This document shows positions 48,164 through 59,707 of a stretch of 64,000 nucleotides of DNA, in pieces (position 1 is the first letter of the stretch; each line of letters begins with the position of its first letter). A program made the translations under genes and the position numbers. The notes under the pieces were generated by a model. It was given only the letters and a program-made list of their open reading frames with translations. It searched no databases and was not told where the DNA came from. The DNA lies in contig WTXD01000004.1 in assembly GCA_022496205.1 (NCBI GenBank), forward strand, positions 1,054,001-1,118,000, in the 5' to 3' direction. The stretch comes from Gloeopeniophorella convolvens (taxonomy: Eukaryota > Basidiomycota > Agaricomycetes > Russulales).

Positions 48164-51135
48164 TTGGTACTGATTGTGGCTTGCAGCTGGAAGTAAGATA
48201 TTGAACAAGTTCTCGAAGTGAACCAGAGTGGACAGTAGTTTGTATTCGTACTGAGAATGTTAATCGGCCAGTGGTGCATCCGTCTGTATCTACTAGGTAT
48301 TCACTGTAGTATGTACCGGTGTATGATGACGAACTGCGTTGTGATCCTACTTCACCGCTCAGACCTTGACAGGTCTCGAGGGGCGCGTGCCAGCTTGGGA
48401 TACCCTTATTCTGTCAGTGGGTCATTGGGTTTTGAACTCCGATTGCTGCGGTCAAAGCACAAGTTCAGCATTGTTGATTCATCTACTAGCATACACAATA
48501 GACTGATTGAAAACACAATAGATCCATATCTACCAAACCCTTGCTACCACATGACATCAGCGAAGCACCCCAATCACATCGAGTAGGATGGAATGTATGG
48601 CTTGATCTCCAGCCATGCCTGTTCCACAGCAGCGAGGACCTCCTCGGGCAGTGGACCCTTGGTACTACGGCGTTATCAGCACACAGCCAGGTGAAGGCGG
48701 GAGCGCAAAGTCATATACATACTGAGCATCAAGCGCCTCCTCGAGCTGCGCGAGCTTGCTCGCGCCATAAATAACCCCAAGATCGTCCGGGCGCAGCTGG
48801 CTGTGATGCACGAGCCAGCGTATGGCCACCTCGCGCAGCGTGAGCCCATGCGCGACCTGCAGGCGGGGTTGTGAGCGGGGTTCTGTGAAGAGAGCTGGAA
48901 TCGGCGGGATTTACCACGACAGGGTGCAGGCGCCGCAGGATGGAATGGGCGCGCGTGTAGCGCGTGATGTACCACGGAAAGCCCTTGTCCGGGTTGAAGC
49001 GCATGTTGTTGTCGAGCAGCTTGGGGTCTTCGAGCGAGAAGCCCGTCAGGAGCCCCCCGCTGCGCGTACGCATACGATCGTGCCAATCAGTCAGTAAGCA
49101 GTCCAGACCGAGGACGAGCAACGCCGATCACGGGCTCACGCAAGAGGAGAGAAGGCAGCGAAGCGAATGTTGAAACGCCGCAGACAGGGGAAGAGCCTGC
49201 GTTCGGGACATCGTGAGCAGTGAATTGAGGCTCCGAAAGAATAAAAGCATACTCGGCCTCGTTGACCCGGTCAAGGAAATTGTACACCCCTTGATACACT
49301 GTCGGCGGGACATATCCCTTCAACCTGCAGATCGTCGCAATCTCGGAGACCTGTCATGACAACCAGCTACGTCAGAGCCAGATGAAGTGTAGCGAAGATG
49401 TCAGGTAGCGTGCCTCCCATGATAGGTAATTGCTCAGCCCAAAGCTCTCGCTAATTGCATCAATGTCAGACGAGAAGCAGAGTGTACCAAATGGACGGAA
49501 CCCACAAGACGCCCTCCTTGTGCAGCTCGTCCAAGGCGCGCGCTGTTTCCTTATACGGTACACTCTTGTCTGGACTGTGCCGGTACAATATCCTGATCTT
49601 GACGCCGTTAAGCGCCGCCACAGATTGCTTCACGAGCTCCTTGAGACGCTCGGGGGCGTGATCGCCAGATTTATTTGGCCAAATCCTGCGCGGATAATCT
49701 AGGTTAGATGTATAGAACTCCCAAGAATGACAGCTCGAGGTCGAACTTTGTGTCCACCGAGGCGCCTTTGAGATCCAGTTTGGAAATAATCTAGGCCAAA
49801 GATCAGCCACAACGTCCTCCCAACCCCCCCGTTCGGCGGTTCGTACTTCCTCGGACGTCCCGTAACCATAGACTCGCGCCGTGTCGATAGTGTTGTATCC
49901 GTAGCCCACCAATATATCAATGTACTTCTGCCCCTCTGCGGGCTCGCCGATCTTCGACATTCCACCCACGGTGCCGAATGTGGCAGTACCCTGACGTAGG
50001 CGGACTCGCGAGTTAGACAAAGGCGTAAGGAGACGCACAATTGGAAATAGAGAGGCTCACGAAAATCGCAGGGATTCGAGCAGCTGTCATTGTAGAATAG
50101 GGCAGGGAAGATCGCTGGAATGAGCCATTGAGCACCCCATGCGTCTTCATATTTCATGCCATCAAGCCGGCGCCAATTTACACTGACTAAGTCATTGAGT
50201 TACCCAGGCAGAACTGTAATAATGAATGGCTTCGGGATCAACTCCTTGGCTACTAAAGGTGGAGGTGTGAGAGATAGTCTCACTGTCGTCGTGTCGCATG
50301 ATTGTGCGCTCAGGAGACGTCAGGTTCGTCTTCATGATCCATGGCCAGGACAGTGGTACGCCCGAAGTCGACGCAGAGGGCAGACACAATACGAGACCGT
50401 CAACGTGCTATTGGGAGTAGTAGGCTTCGGTAGGCTGGTGGTGGTCAATGCGTGAGATATTCTTTCTCGTCGGTCCGCATCCCCGTCGGGCGTCAACTGG
50501 CGTCAACCGCAACAGAGGGCCAGGGCCACTGGCACTGGCTATCACTGAAGTACTGAACTTTTGTTCGACATTTCAGCGTTCTATGATCAAATGCATCGAC
50601 CACCCTATGACCCACCCTCATTCCACTGAGTGGGATATCTTGTCGATGTGCTTTCGTTGTCTGTCACCTGGTGACGAAACGAGACTTATTCACCTGGGTG
50701 TTCCAGTTGCCAGCGGGTGGGTCGGAAATCAGTCTCGACCAACCGGGAAAAGGTTTCACGCTGGGGCACTGTGGTTTTGGAAGCTTATCAATAACACCAC
50801 GCCGGGCACATGTTGCTACTGAAGCACCGCTTGACCTGCATTGGCGTGGACTGGCGAAGGGGAAGGCGCCCTGGAGATGTCTTCGGAGATGGTAGGAATT
50901 AATCTGGTCACATTTCGAAGAGAATTCGAACCGTCCATTGGACTTTTGTGTATTGCTACCCTATGCCCAGCTGTGAATGCTCGATGTCCTTATTTATCCT
51001 TTTGTCGGAACTCGCTGGCCCGTCGAAGTACTCGGACGAGGCAAGAGGAGCCTGGAAAGTGCACACCGTTCTTCGCGGGAAGAGGCGATCTGTGTGGAAC
51101 ACCAGTCGCAACGCTAATAAGCATATGGTGCAGGT
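48105..51135. repeat. Tandem array unit 1 (holds AKR copy A)
   Basis: First of three head-to-tail units of about 3.0-3.2 kb, each with one aldo/keto reductase gene and its spacer. The proximal edge lies inside the last exon of the GH99-like gene: the sequence ending TTCAGCAGGTTCGTGC and the shared flank GTAAGATATTGAAC recur at about 51148-51232. Edges are set by eye. Confidence 0.75.
48574..50090 (-). CDS. Aldo/keto reductase (AKR7-like), copy A
   Basis: NADPH-dependent carbonyl reductase of the aflatoxin-aldehyde reductase type. Ten exons in reverse: 50090-50061, 49990-49847, 49790-49732, 49685-49506, 49450-49414, 49350-49253, 49196-49140, 49059-48915, 48856-48719 and 48657-48574 (323 aa). 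Catalytic tetrad: Asp in TIDTA, Tyr in RVYGYG, Lys in IISKLDLKGA, His in YRHSPDKS. Cofactor and barrel blocks: GLSNYLSWEVSEIA, PPTVYQGVYN, LRRFNIRFAAFSPLAGG and GASKLAQLEEALDAQ. Intron 5 (49413-49351) has a GC donor (GAG|GCACGC); no GT donor fits. Ends EIKPYIPSYSM. Intact. Confidence 0.92.
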
Positions 51136-54100
51136 TGGGAGGCCCGGTTTCAGTGGGTTCTTGCTCTCAGTTATCGCTCCGCCAGTGTGATTGGTGCTAA
51201 TTATGGTTTGCAGCTGGGAGTAAGATATTGAACGGATTTTCGGAATGGGCTGGATGACGAACCAGGGTGCATTTCGTCGACGTTCAAACGTTCACGGCAG
51301 TTCAAATGGCATCGGATCACGTGACGCGTGCGCGTGGGAAATAAGTAGGGCCTCTACTTACCATAAACCACATCAATTCCATGTGAAGCCGTTTGAACTT
51401 CAACGTATCTGTACTGAGAATGTTGATCGGTCAACGATGCATCCGTCTACTACGCATGTAGACATTGTGGTACGTACCAGTGTATAACGATGAATCACAC
51501 TGTGGCCACACTTCACTCAATCTTAACGGATCCTGTGGAGCGCGTGAGCTGGGATTCCCTTCTCCTGTCACTGAGGGACATTGGGTCTTGAACCCTGATT
51601 GCCACGACCGAAGCACAGATTCAGCATTGATGGTTCATCTGCTAACATACACAGCAGACCAAATAGTGATTGAAGCGCACTAGATCCACATCTACCATCA
51701 AACCCTTGCCACCGCATGGCACCAGCAAAGCACCCCAATCACATCGAGTAAGATGGGATGTAGGGCTTGGTCTCCAGCCATGCCTGTTCCACAGCAGCAA
51801 GAACCTCTTCGGGCAGTGGACCCTTGGCACTATAACGTTGTCAGTACACAGCCGGGTGAAGACGGGAGCGCGAGCTCAGCCCATACGTACTGAGCGTCAA
51901 GCGATTCCTCGAGCTGCGCGAGCTTGCTCGCCCCATAAATAATCCCGAGGTCGTCCGGGCGCAGCTGGCTGTGATGCACGAGCCAGCGCACGGCCACCTC
52001 GCGCAGGGTGAGCCTGTGCGCGACCTGCACGTGGCTGTGAGTGGGGTTCTGTGAAGAGAGCCAGAGCCGGCGGGACTTACCACGATAGGGTGAAGGCGCT
52101 GCAGGACGGGGTGGGCGCGCCCGTAGCGCGTGATGAACCACGGGATCCCCTTGTCCGGGTTGAAGCGCATGTTGTTGTCGAGCAGCTTGGGGTCTTCGAG
52201 CGAAAAGCCCGTCAGAAGGCCCCCGCTGCGTGTGTGCATGCGATCGCGCCAACCAGTCAGTCAGCGACCCAGACCGGGGACAAGCAGCGCCAATCGCGGG
52301 CTCACGCGAGAGGAGAGAAGGCAGCGAAGCGAATGTTGAAACGCCGCAGACAGGGGAAAAGTCTGGACGTGGGAATCGTGAGCGGTGAATCGAGGCTCCG
52401 AAGCAATATTAATAAAGGCCCATACTCGTCCTCGTTGACCCGGTCAAGGAAGTTGTACACCCCTTGATACACTGTCGGCGGGACGTATCCCTTCAACCTG
52501 CAGATCGTCGCAATCTCAGAGACCTGTCATGACAACCAGCTACGTCAGAGCCAGAAGGAGTGCAGCGAAGATGTCAAGTGGCGTGCCTCCCATGATAAGT
52601 AGTTGCTCAGCCCAAAGCTCTCGCTAATTGCACCAACATCAGCCGAGAAGTGGACAGTACCAATTGCATGGAACCCACAAGACACCCTCCTTGTGCAGCT
52701 CGTCTAGGGCGCGCGCAGTCTCCTCATACGGCACACTCCTGTCCGGACTGTGCAGGTACAATATCCTGATCTTGACACCGTTCAGTGCCGCCACAGATTC
52801 TTTCACGAGCTCCTTGAGGCGCCCGGGGGCGTGATCACCAGATTTAATCGGCCAGATCCTGTGCAGATGATTTAGGTTAGATGAATCGAAATCCAGAGAA
52901 CGACCGCCCGAGATCGAACTTTGTGTCGACAGAGGCGCCCTTGAGATCCAATTTGGAGATAATCTAGGCTAAAGATCAGCCACAACGCCCTCCCAGCTCC
53001 CGTTCGACGGGACGCACCTCCTCGGATGTCCCACCGCCATAGGCCCGCGCCGTATCGATTGTGTTGTATCCGTGGCCCACCAGGATATCAATATACTTCT
53101 GCGCCTCCGCGGGCTCGCCGATCTTCGAGATTCCACCCACAGTGCCGAATGTGGCAGCACCCTAATGCAGGCGAAGTAGACGAAGACGTAAGGTGACGCA
53201 CAATCTGAGATAGATGGGCTCACGAAGATCGCAGGGATTCGAGCAGCTGTCATTGTAGAATAGGGCAGGGAAGACCGCTGGAACGAACCGTTGAGCACGC
53301 CATGCGTCTTTTTATTTCATGCCATCAAGTCGGCGCCAATTTGCGCTGACTTAGCAATCAAGTTACTCAGGCGGAACGGAACTGCCATAAGTAATAAGTA
53401 GCTTCGGGATCAGTTGCGCACTTGGGTGCCGATGGTGGAGGTGTGGGATTCGAGATATTGTCCCACCGTCGTCGTGTCGCATGATTGTGCGCTCAGAAGG
53501 CATCAGGTTCGTCTTCTTACCCAAAGCCGGGCCAGTGGTACGCCTGAAATTGCTTCAGAAGGCAAACACAATACGAGACCGCCAACGTGGTATTGGGAGT
53601 CGGCTTTGGTGGTGGTCAAGGCCAAGTCAAGGCGTGAGATATTCTCGAATTACGTTTCTCGTCGGTCCGCGCGGCGCACCGCACCTCCGTCGGGCGTCAA
53701 CGTTTCAACCGCGGCAGACCCAGGCTCTCACCGGACTTTTGTCTGACATTTCAGCTTTCTATGACAGAATACTGAAGTACTGACCACCCTATGACCCACC
53801 CTCATTCCGATGGGTGGGAATGACTTGTCAATGTGTTCTCGTTGTCTGCTTACCTGGTGACAAAGCGAGTCTTATTCACCTGGACGTCCCGGTTGCCAGA
53901 ACTTAAGGTGGGTCAGAAATAGGTCTCGACCAACTTGGAAAAGGCTTCACGTTGGGGCACTGTGGTTGTGGGCCCCCATTGAAACAGCAGGACGGGCGCA
54001 TGTTGCTGCTGGAGCGCCGCTTGACCACCTGCGGTGGCGTGGAGTCTGGATTAGCAAAGGGAAAGGCGCCCTGGAGATGTCTTCAGAAAATGGTAGGAAT

Positions 54101-54305
54101 TAGTCTGGTCAGACTCCTGGAAGAGAACTCGGACCATCCGCTGGACGTTGTCGATTGAGGTGTCCAGCCGCGAATGCTCGATGTCCTGATTCATCCATCC
54201 AGCGGAACTTGCTGGCCCATAGACGTACCCGGACGAGGCAAGAGGAACCCAAAAGGTGCACACCGTTCTCCATGGGCAGATGCAATTGTGTGGAACAGTA
54301 GACGC
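51136..54305. repeat. Tandem array unit 2 (holds AKR copy B)
   Basis: Second unit. Its proximal part (about 51136-51240) still carries the GH99-like tail remnant, and the rest of the spacer matches units 1 and 3 with scattered indels. Start codons of copies A, B and C are 3163 and 3095 bp apart. Edges by eye. Confidence 0.75.
51739..53253 (-). CDS. Aldo/keto reductase (AKR7-like), copy B
   Basis: Paralogue of copy A with the same ten-exon plan; the checked exon at 53161-53018 is again 144 nt. Starts MTAARIPAIF, has the catalytic Asp in TIDTA, Tyr in RAYGGG, the Lys block IISKLDLKGA and His in YLHSPDRS, and ends LETKPYIPSYSM. The exon 6 / exon 7 junction reads NEDE|LFPCLRRF. The GC donor of intron 5 is conserved, while the donors of introns 8 and 9 are canonical GT. 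Copy B is the most distinct of the three through the middle of the gene. No stop or frameshift found. Confidence 0.9.
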
Positions 54306-57300
54306 AACGCTGTTAAACATAGATATTGAACGGATTTTCGGGATGGGCTGGACGATGAACCAGAGCGGGTATTTCAAGGGTATTTCGTCGAGGTTCAGCG
54401 CTTCAGCTAGCATCGTAGCACGTGATTGGTTGATTCGTCATAGATATGGCGTACTCCGGTATGCGAATACTTCCCTCTACCATATCTAACCACATCTAAC
54501 CACATCATTCTATGCGAAGCCATTAACATATTTATACTGAATGTTAACGTTAATAAGTCAGCGGTGCATCCGCCTGTATCTACTATGTATGTAGATACTG
54601 TAGTACGTACCGGTGTACGACGATGAATCACGTTGTGGCCCTACTTCGTTCAATCTTAACAGGTCCCATGGAGCGCGTGGACTGGGGTACCATGCTTCTC
54701 CTGTCACTGAGGCGCATTGGGCCTCGGGCCCTGATTGCCATGACCGAAGCGCAAATCCGGCGTTGTTGGTTCATCTACTAACATGCAGAACAGATCGTAG
54801 TAGATTCACATCTATAATCAAACCCTTGCCACCGCATGGCACCAGCAAAGCACCCCAATCACATCGAGTAGGATGGAATGTAGGGCTTGACCTCCAGCCA
54901 TGCCTGTTCTACAGCAGCAAGGACCTCCTCGGGCAGTGGACCCTTGGTACTATGACGTTGTCAGCACAACCGGATGAGAGCGGGAGGGCGATCTCATATG
55001 CATACTGGGCGTCAAGCGCCTCCTCGAGCTGCGCGAGCTTGCTCGCCCCATAAATAATCCCGAGGTCGTCCGGGCGCAGCTGGCTGTGATGCACGAGCCA
55101 GCGCACGGCCACCTCGCGCAGCGTGAGCCCGTGAGCGACCTGCAAGCGGGGCTATGAGCGATGTTCCGTGAAGAGAGCCGGAACCGGCGGGACTCGCCAC
55201 GATAGGGTGCACGCGCTGCAGAATGGGGTGGGCGCGTCCGTAGCGTGTGATGAACCATGGCATGCCCTTGTCCGGGTTGAAGCGCATGTTATTGTCGAGC
55301 AGCTTAGGGTTCTCGAGCGAGAAGCCTGTAAGGATACCCCCGCTGCGCGTACCCATGCGATCGTGTCATCAGTCAGTCGGCGGCTCAGACCAGCTCCGAT
55401 CGCGGACTCACGCAAGAGGAGAGAAGGCAGCGAAGCGAATGTTGAAACGCCGCAGACAGGGGAAGAGCCTGGATGCGGGGATCGTGAGCAGTGGATCGAG
55501 GCTCCGAAAGAATAAAAGCATACTCGGCCTCGTTGACCCGGTCAAGGAAATTGTACACCCCTTGATACACTGTCGGCGGGACATATCCCTTCAACCTGCA
55601 GATCGTCGCAATCTCGGAGACCTGTCATGACAACCAGCTACGTCAGAGCCAGATGAAGTGTAGCGAAGATGTCAGGTAGCGTGCCTCCCATGATAGGTAA
55701 TTGCTCAGCCCAAAGCTCTCGCTAATTGCATCAATGTCAGACGAGAAGCAGAGTGTACCAAATGGACGGAACCCACAAGACGCCCTCCTTGTGCAGCTCG
55801 TCCAAGGCGCGCGCTGTCTCCTCATATGGTACACTCCTGTCCGGACTATGCAGGTACAATATCCTGATCTTGACGCCGTTAAGCGCCGCCACAGATTGCT
55901 TCACGAGCTCCTTGAGACGCTCGGGGGCGTGGTCGCCGGGCTTTGCTGGCAAGATCCTGTGCAGATGATTTAGGTTAAATGAATCGAAATCCCGAGAACG
56001 ACCGCCCGAGATCGAACTTTGTGTCGACAGAGGCGCCCTTGAGATCCAGTTTGGAAATAATCTAGGCCAAAGATTAGCCACAACGCCCTCCCGACCCCTC
56101 GTTCGGCGGGACGCACCTCCTCGGATGTCCCACCACCATAGGCCCGTGCCGTGTCGATAGTGTTGTACCCGTGGCCCACCAGGATATCAATGTACTTCTG
56201 CGCCTCCGCGGGCTCGCCGATCGTCGAGAATACACCTATGGTGCCGAATGTGCCGGTACCCTGACGCAGGTTAGATGAAGGCGTAAGGTGACGCACAGTT
56301 TGAAATAGAGGGGCTCACGAAGATCGCAGGGACTCGAGCAGCTGTCATAATCTGTAAGAGGGCAGGGAAGATCGCTGGAATGAGCCATTGAACACGCAAC
56401 GCGTCCTTTTATTTCATGCCATGCCATCAAGCTGGCGCCTGTGTCGACTTAGTAACTGAATTACTCAGAGAGTCGGCCAGAACTGTAACGAATGGCTCGG
56501 GATCAGCTGCTTGGGTCCCGATGATGGAGGTGTGGGATTCGGGTTCCACCGTCGCCGTACATGCGCGTGTCGCACTATTGACACTCGGAAGACGTCAAGT
56601 TCGTCTTTATGATATATGGCCGGATAAATGCTACGCCTGAAATCGCTGCAGAAGGCAAACACAGAGACCATTGACGTGGTGTTGGGATTCACTTCAGTGA
56701 GTTGGTGGTGGTCAAGGCGTATAATATTCTCGTCAGGTTTGTCGCCGACTCGTCATGCGTCACGCGTCATGCGTCACTAGTCACTCACGCGTCACGCAGT
56801 AGCCGGCGCTAGGCAGAGCCTGTCGGCAGACTCCAGACCAGTCCATGACCAACCGTCCAAGTCAGAGTCCTGTCCGACAGTTCACGGAGTTCAACTTTCT
56901 ATGACACACCGTCGACCACCCTATGATTTACCCTCGTTTCGCAGAGGGGTAATATTCCGTCAACGTACCCTCGTTGCCTGCTTCAAATCTGGTGACAAAG
57001 CGAGCTCGGAGTCCTTATACACCCGGACCCCATTCTCGAATTGCTAGAAGGTCCTCTCGACCCAGAAAAGGCTTCTCCACTGGGGCAATGCAGCTGTGGG
57101 GCCGTATCGATAACGCCACGCTGGGCGCACGTTGCTGCTGAAGCTCCGCTTGACCACCTGCGATGGTGCCATATGCAAAGGGGTAAACGCCCTCGACTCT
57201 ATATCTTCAGAAAATGGTAAGAACTGATCCGGTCAGACTTCTGGAAAAGAAATCGGATAATCTGTTGGACTTTTGTTGAATGGTGGTCTACGCCCAGCTG

Positions 57301-57435
57301 CGCAGGCTCGACGTCCTGATTCATCCTTTTTGGCGGAATTCGCTGGCCCGTCGACGTACCGAGAGGAGCCCGAAAAGTGCACACCCTTCTTCGCAGGCAG
57401 AGGCGATTTGTGTGGAACAGTGGTCGCAACGCTGA
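54306..57435. repeat. Tandem array unit 3 (holds AKR copy C)
   Basis: Third unit. Its proximal edge has lost about 110 bp relative to unit 2, including the GH99-like tail. Its distal spacer (56349 to about 57435) still matches the other spacers, for example the block around 57181-57260, then homology stops abruptly at about 57435. Edges by eye. Confidence 0.7.
54859..56348 (-). CDS. Aldo/keto reductase (AKR7-like), copy C
   Basis: Same plan as copies A and B: start MTAARVPAIF, Asp in TIDTA, Tyr in RAYGGG, His in YLHSPDRS, and the shared C-terminal end EVKPYIPSYSM. Exon 2 (56260-56117) is 144 nt as in the others. Besides the GC donor of intron 5, two more donors are GC in this copy only: after the codon block RVHPIV (GTG|GCGAGT, about 55186) and after DAQY (TAT|GCATAT, about 55003). 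If these are not spliced well, the product would be truncated, so this copy may be less active. No nonsense codon in the exons. Confidence 0.85.
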
Positions 57436-58489
57436 TGGCGCGCCGGAAAACGTAAAGACCGAAGGGCGCCCGCGCGCCCGAGACTGGTCGAGGAAACGGA
57501 GATGCCTTTCTCGTCCGTCGGCGGCGGCGGGGTGGTGCGCCCCCGCCCGATCACGCAAAGTGGGTTCTTCCGCCTGTTATAGTTCTGTTCGAAGCTGGGC
57601 AGGGGTGAAATTAAGCCGGATGAAGCTAGGCATACGGGAGATGGTGCTCCGGTGCAGGTGTGTGTCCTCCAGATGAGGAGAGCGTACGACTGCGACCGGA
57701 CGAGGATCTTGCGGGGCGCCGCCTTTTGGCTGGGCTTCGAGTCGATGATTCGAACACCGATCTGTGCATGGCAGCTCAAACACGACCGACAAGTTGGCTT
57801 TCGCTAAGAAGACGGTGGCCAACGTTCCGTCGTGCAGGAAGCGAGTACATGGCTTTTCGGAGTGCTCGACATCGAGCAAGCACCACTCTGAGAGATCTTG
57901 TCATCGTGCTCTTACGCATCACTTGAGTGCAGTGCATATGCCAACCCATACGGAAATTGTTCAGTGCCTTTAGAGAGAGCCCGACCGCATGAGGAAGAAT
58001 CGACAGGCAGAAGGGTACAACATGGAAGAGGCTGGCGCGTGACTATGATGGCGCTGTGATACCAGTCAGTAGTAGGCATCCCATTCAACATTGATGACTT
58101 ACATCCGCATAGCTGGTGACCGGTGAGACCGGTGAGGATGTGGCCGTCCGGGCGAAGTTGCGTCGGCACGCCAAGATCGTTTAGCCGGACCCTCTGAGCG
58201 GAGTCCATATGCATGACTGCGCTTGCCTGTCGAGGTGAATCGCCACGAGTGCCTTGACGTGCACACAAAGGGGTCACAGCAGTGGTGGCCATGTACATCG
58301 ATCCGAGATACAGCGGCTCAGAGGTACATCGTAAGCATTGACAGTTGACGCGGTGGGTATCGACATGTAGAAGAATTGAGAGAGTAGAACAAAACAACCA
58401 AGGAACGTGAACAGGGTAAGAGTCATACGTACACCTGGTGCGATACATGTTGATACATCGTAATTCAAAAAAGTAACAGCATCTCGCCT
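57436..58489. other. Intergenic after the array
   Basis: Begins where homology to the array spacers ends. Contains only short frames, including one of 64 codons with a possible membrane helix at 58274-58468 (-), which I do not consider supported. Confidence 0.4.
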
Positions 58490-59707
58490 TTAGCAGAGCA
58501 CAATAATCCCTGTGTTGTAGAACGAGCCACACGCCGGACCGGGCAGCCTCCCGATCCACCCGTCCGGGTGGTATGGATTGTCTGGCATGTCCATGATACA
58601 GGAATCACGCTCCTCGTCGTCAAACAGGGAGGGATGCACCGGCGCAAGCGGGACGGGGCAGCACCTGTTCGACGGCTGCAGGTCGAAGCCGAAAAGCGAC
58701 TTGGGGACCCAATTGGTGGGCGTCGGCGCTCGGCGCGGACGCTTCTTGCGAGGGCGCAGGGTCGCGTCGCCTGGGAAAATTGCTTCGGCGAGAGGCATCC
58801 GGCGGGGGGCCGGCGGCGTCGGCGAGCTATTCGAGGATAATGTCGAATCCGACATCGCATCTGTGGCGCTCGCCTCGCGGTGGCCCCGCGGACACCTGTC
58901 GGCTTTCCCAGGAGCGCCGTCCTCCGCGTCGCCGGACTGTGCTGGCCTGGCAGGCGAGCTGCGAAGCGCATTCACCGGGCGCAGTGCGCAACGCCGCTTG
59001 TGCCGGTTGAGGTTGGACGCGACGCTGAAGCGGCGGTCGCAGATGTCGCAGATGTAGGCTGCGCATGGCGCGTGAGACCGTGCTGCGCGCGATGTAACGG
59101 CCTCATTACGCACCTTTCTCGCCTGTGTGCACGAGCATGTGCTGTTGCGAACGTGAGCCCGCCGCGCCGCGCGCATCGAGGGAATCAGCGGAAATACCTT
59201 CTTGAGCGTGCTGGGGCGGTCGAATGCCTTCTCGCACATGGTGCAAGAGTGCAGTCTCTTGCGGCTCCGGCCTTGCGGCTTCTCCTGCGAGCTGTTGTCG
59301 TCGGGGGGAGGAGAGGGCGCCCTCGGGAGCTCGACGGTCATTGTGGGGAATGTGGGGAAAACGAAGTGACCCCCCGCTGCAGTTGTTGACACGGTTGAGG
59401 GCTTCGCCGTGGGCTTTAAATACGGGCCGGGCAGTCTCGCGGCGGCGCCGAGCACGTGGGAAGTCGCGACATGGGTGCTCGGGGATGCGAATTGTGGCGG
59501 CCGCTGATATTGAGCAACGGTGGCCGCATTGGACAGAGGGTGGTCCAATACAAAGTCCGCAAGAGATGTGTTATACCCGTGACCCGCCAGGTGCTCAGCC
59601 GAGGGGGATCCCCTCGAGAAGCTGGCCATAGCGATAGCGGCGGCGTTTGTGGACGGACCAGACGCCAGTGGAGCGTAGTTGAACTGATTAACGAAATGAT
59701 GTTGCAT
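58490..59707 (-). CDS. C2H2 zinc-finger transcription factor
   Basis: Three exons in reverse: 59707-59198, 59141-59114 and 59058-58490 (368 aa). Introns 56 and 55 nt. Splicing rebuilds two adjacent fingers: CTMCEKAFDRPSTLKKHMLV with the final His next, then the linker HTGEKAY, and CDICDRRFSVASNLNRHKRR with a final Cys, so the second finger is C2HC. The N-terminal 150 residues are low in complexity, Pro/Ser-rich. The C-terminal part has a basic patch (RPRKKRPRRAPTP), probably nuclear localisation, and the conserved-looking end SLFGFDLQPSNRCCPVPL. Typical of fungal two-finger regulators; target genes unknown. Confidence 0.88.
   Translation of the reverse strand: MQHHFVNQFNYAPLASGPSTNAAAIAMASFSRGSPSAEHLAGHGYNTSLADFVLDHPLSNAATVAQYQRPPQFASPSTHVATSHVLGAAARLPGPYLKPTAKPSTVSTTAAGGHFVFPTFPTMTVELPRAPSPPPDDNSSQEKPQGRSRKRLHSCTMCEKAFDRPSTLKKVFPLIPSMRAARRAHVRNSTCSCTQARKVRNEAVTSRAARSHAPCAAYICDICDRRFSVASNLNRHKRRCALRPVNALRSSPARPAQSGDAEDGAPGKADRCPRGHREASATDAMSDSTLSSNSSPTPPAPRRMPLAEAIFPGDATLRPRKKRPRRAPTPTNWVPKSLFGFDLQPSNRCCPVPLAPVHPSLFDDEERDSCIMDMPDNPYHPDGWIGRLPGPACGSFYNTGIIVLC

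Noticed and set aside
50948..51190. 80-codon plus-strand frame in the first array spacer as a separate gene
   Set aside because: Only its last residues resemble the GH99-like C-terminus; it is a duplicated tail fragment, not a gene.
54613..55053. Open frames antisense to the AKR genes (also near 51670 and 48541)
   Set aside because: They recur at the same place in each array unit and are shadows of the reductase exons.
28158..56348. Secondary-metabolite gene cluster
   Set aside because: Monooxygenases, reductases and a transporter are present, but no polyketide synthase, NRPS, terpene synthase or similar backbone gene.
57725..57765. T-arm-like hairpin on the minus strand (CGGTG, TTCGAAT, CATCG)
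   Set aside because: The rest of the tRNA cloverleaf is absent.
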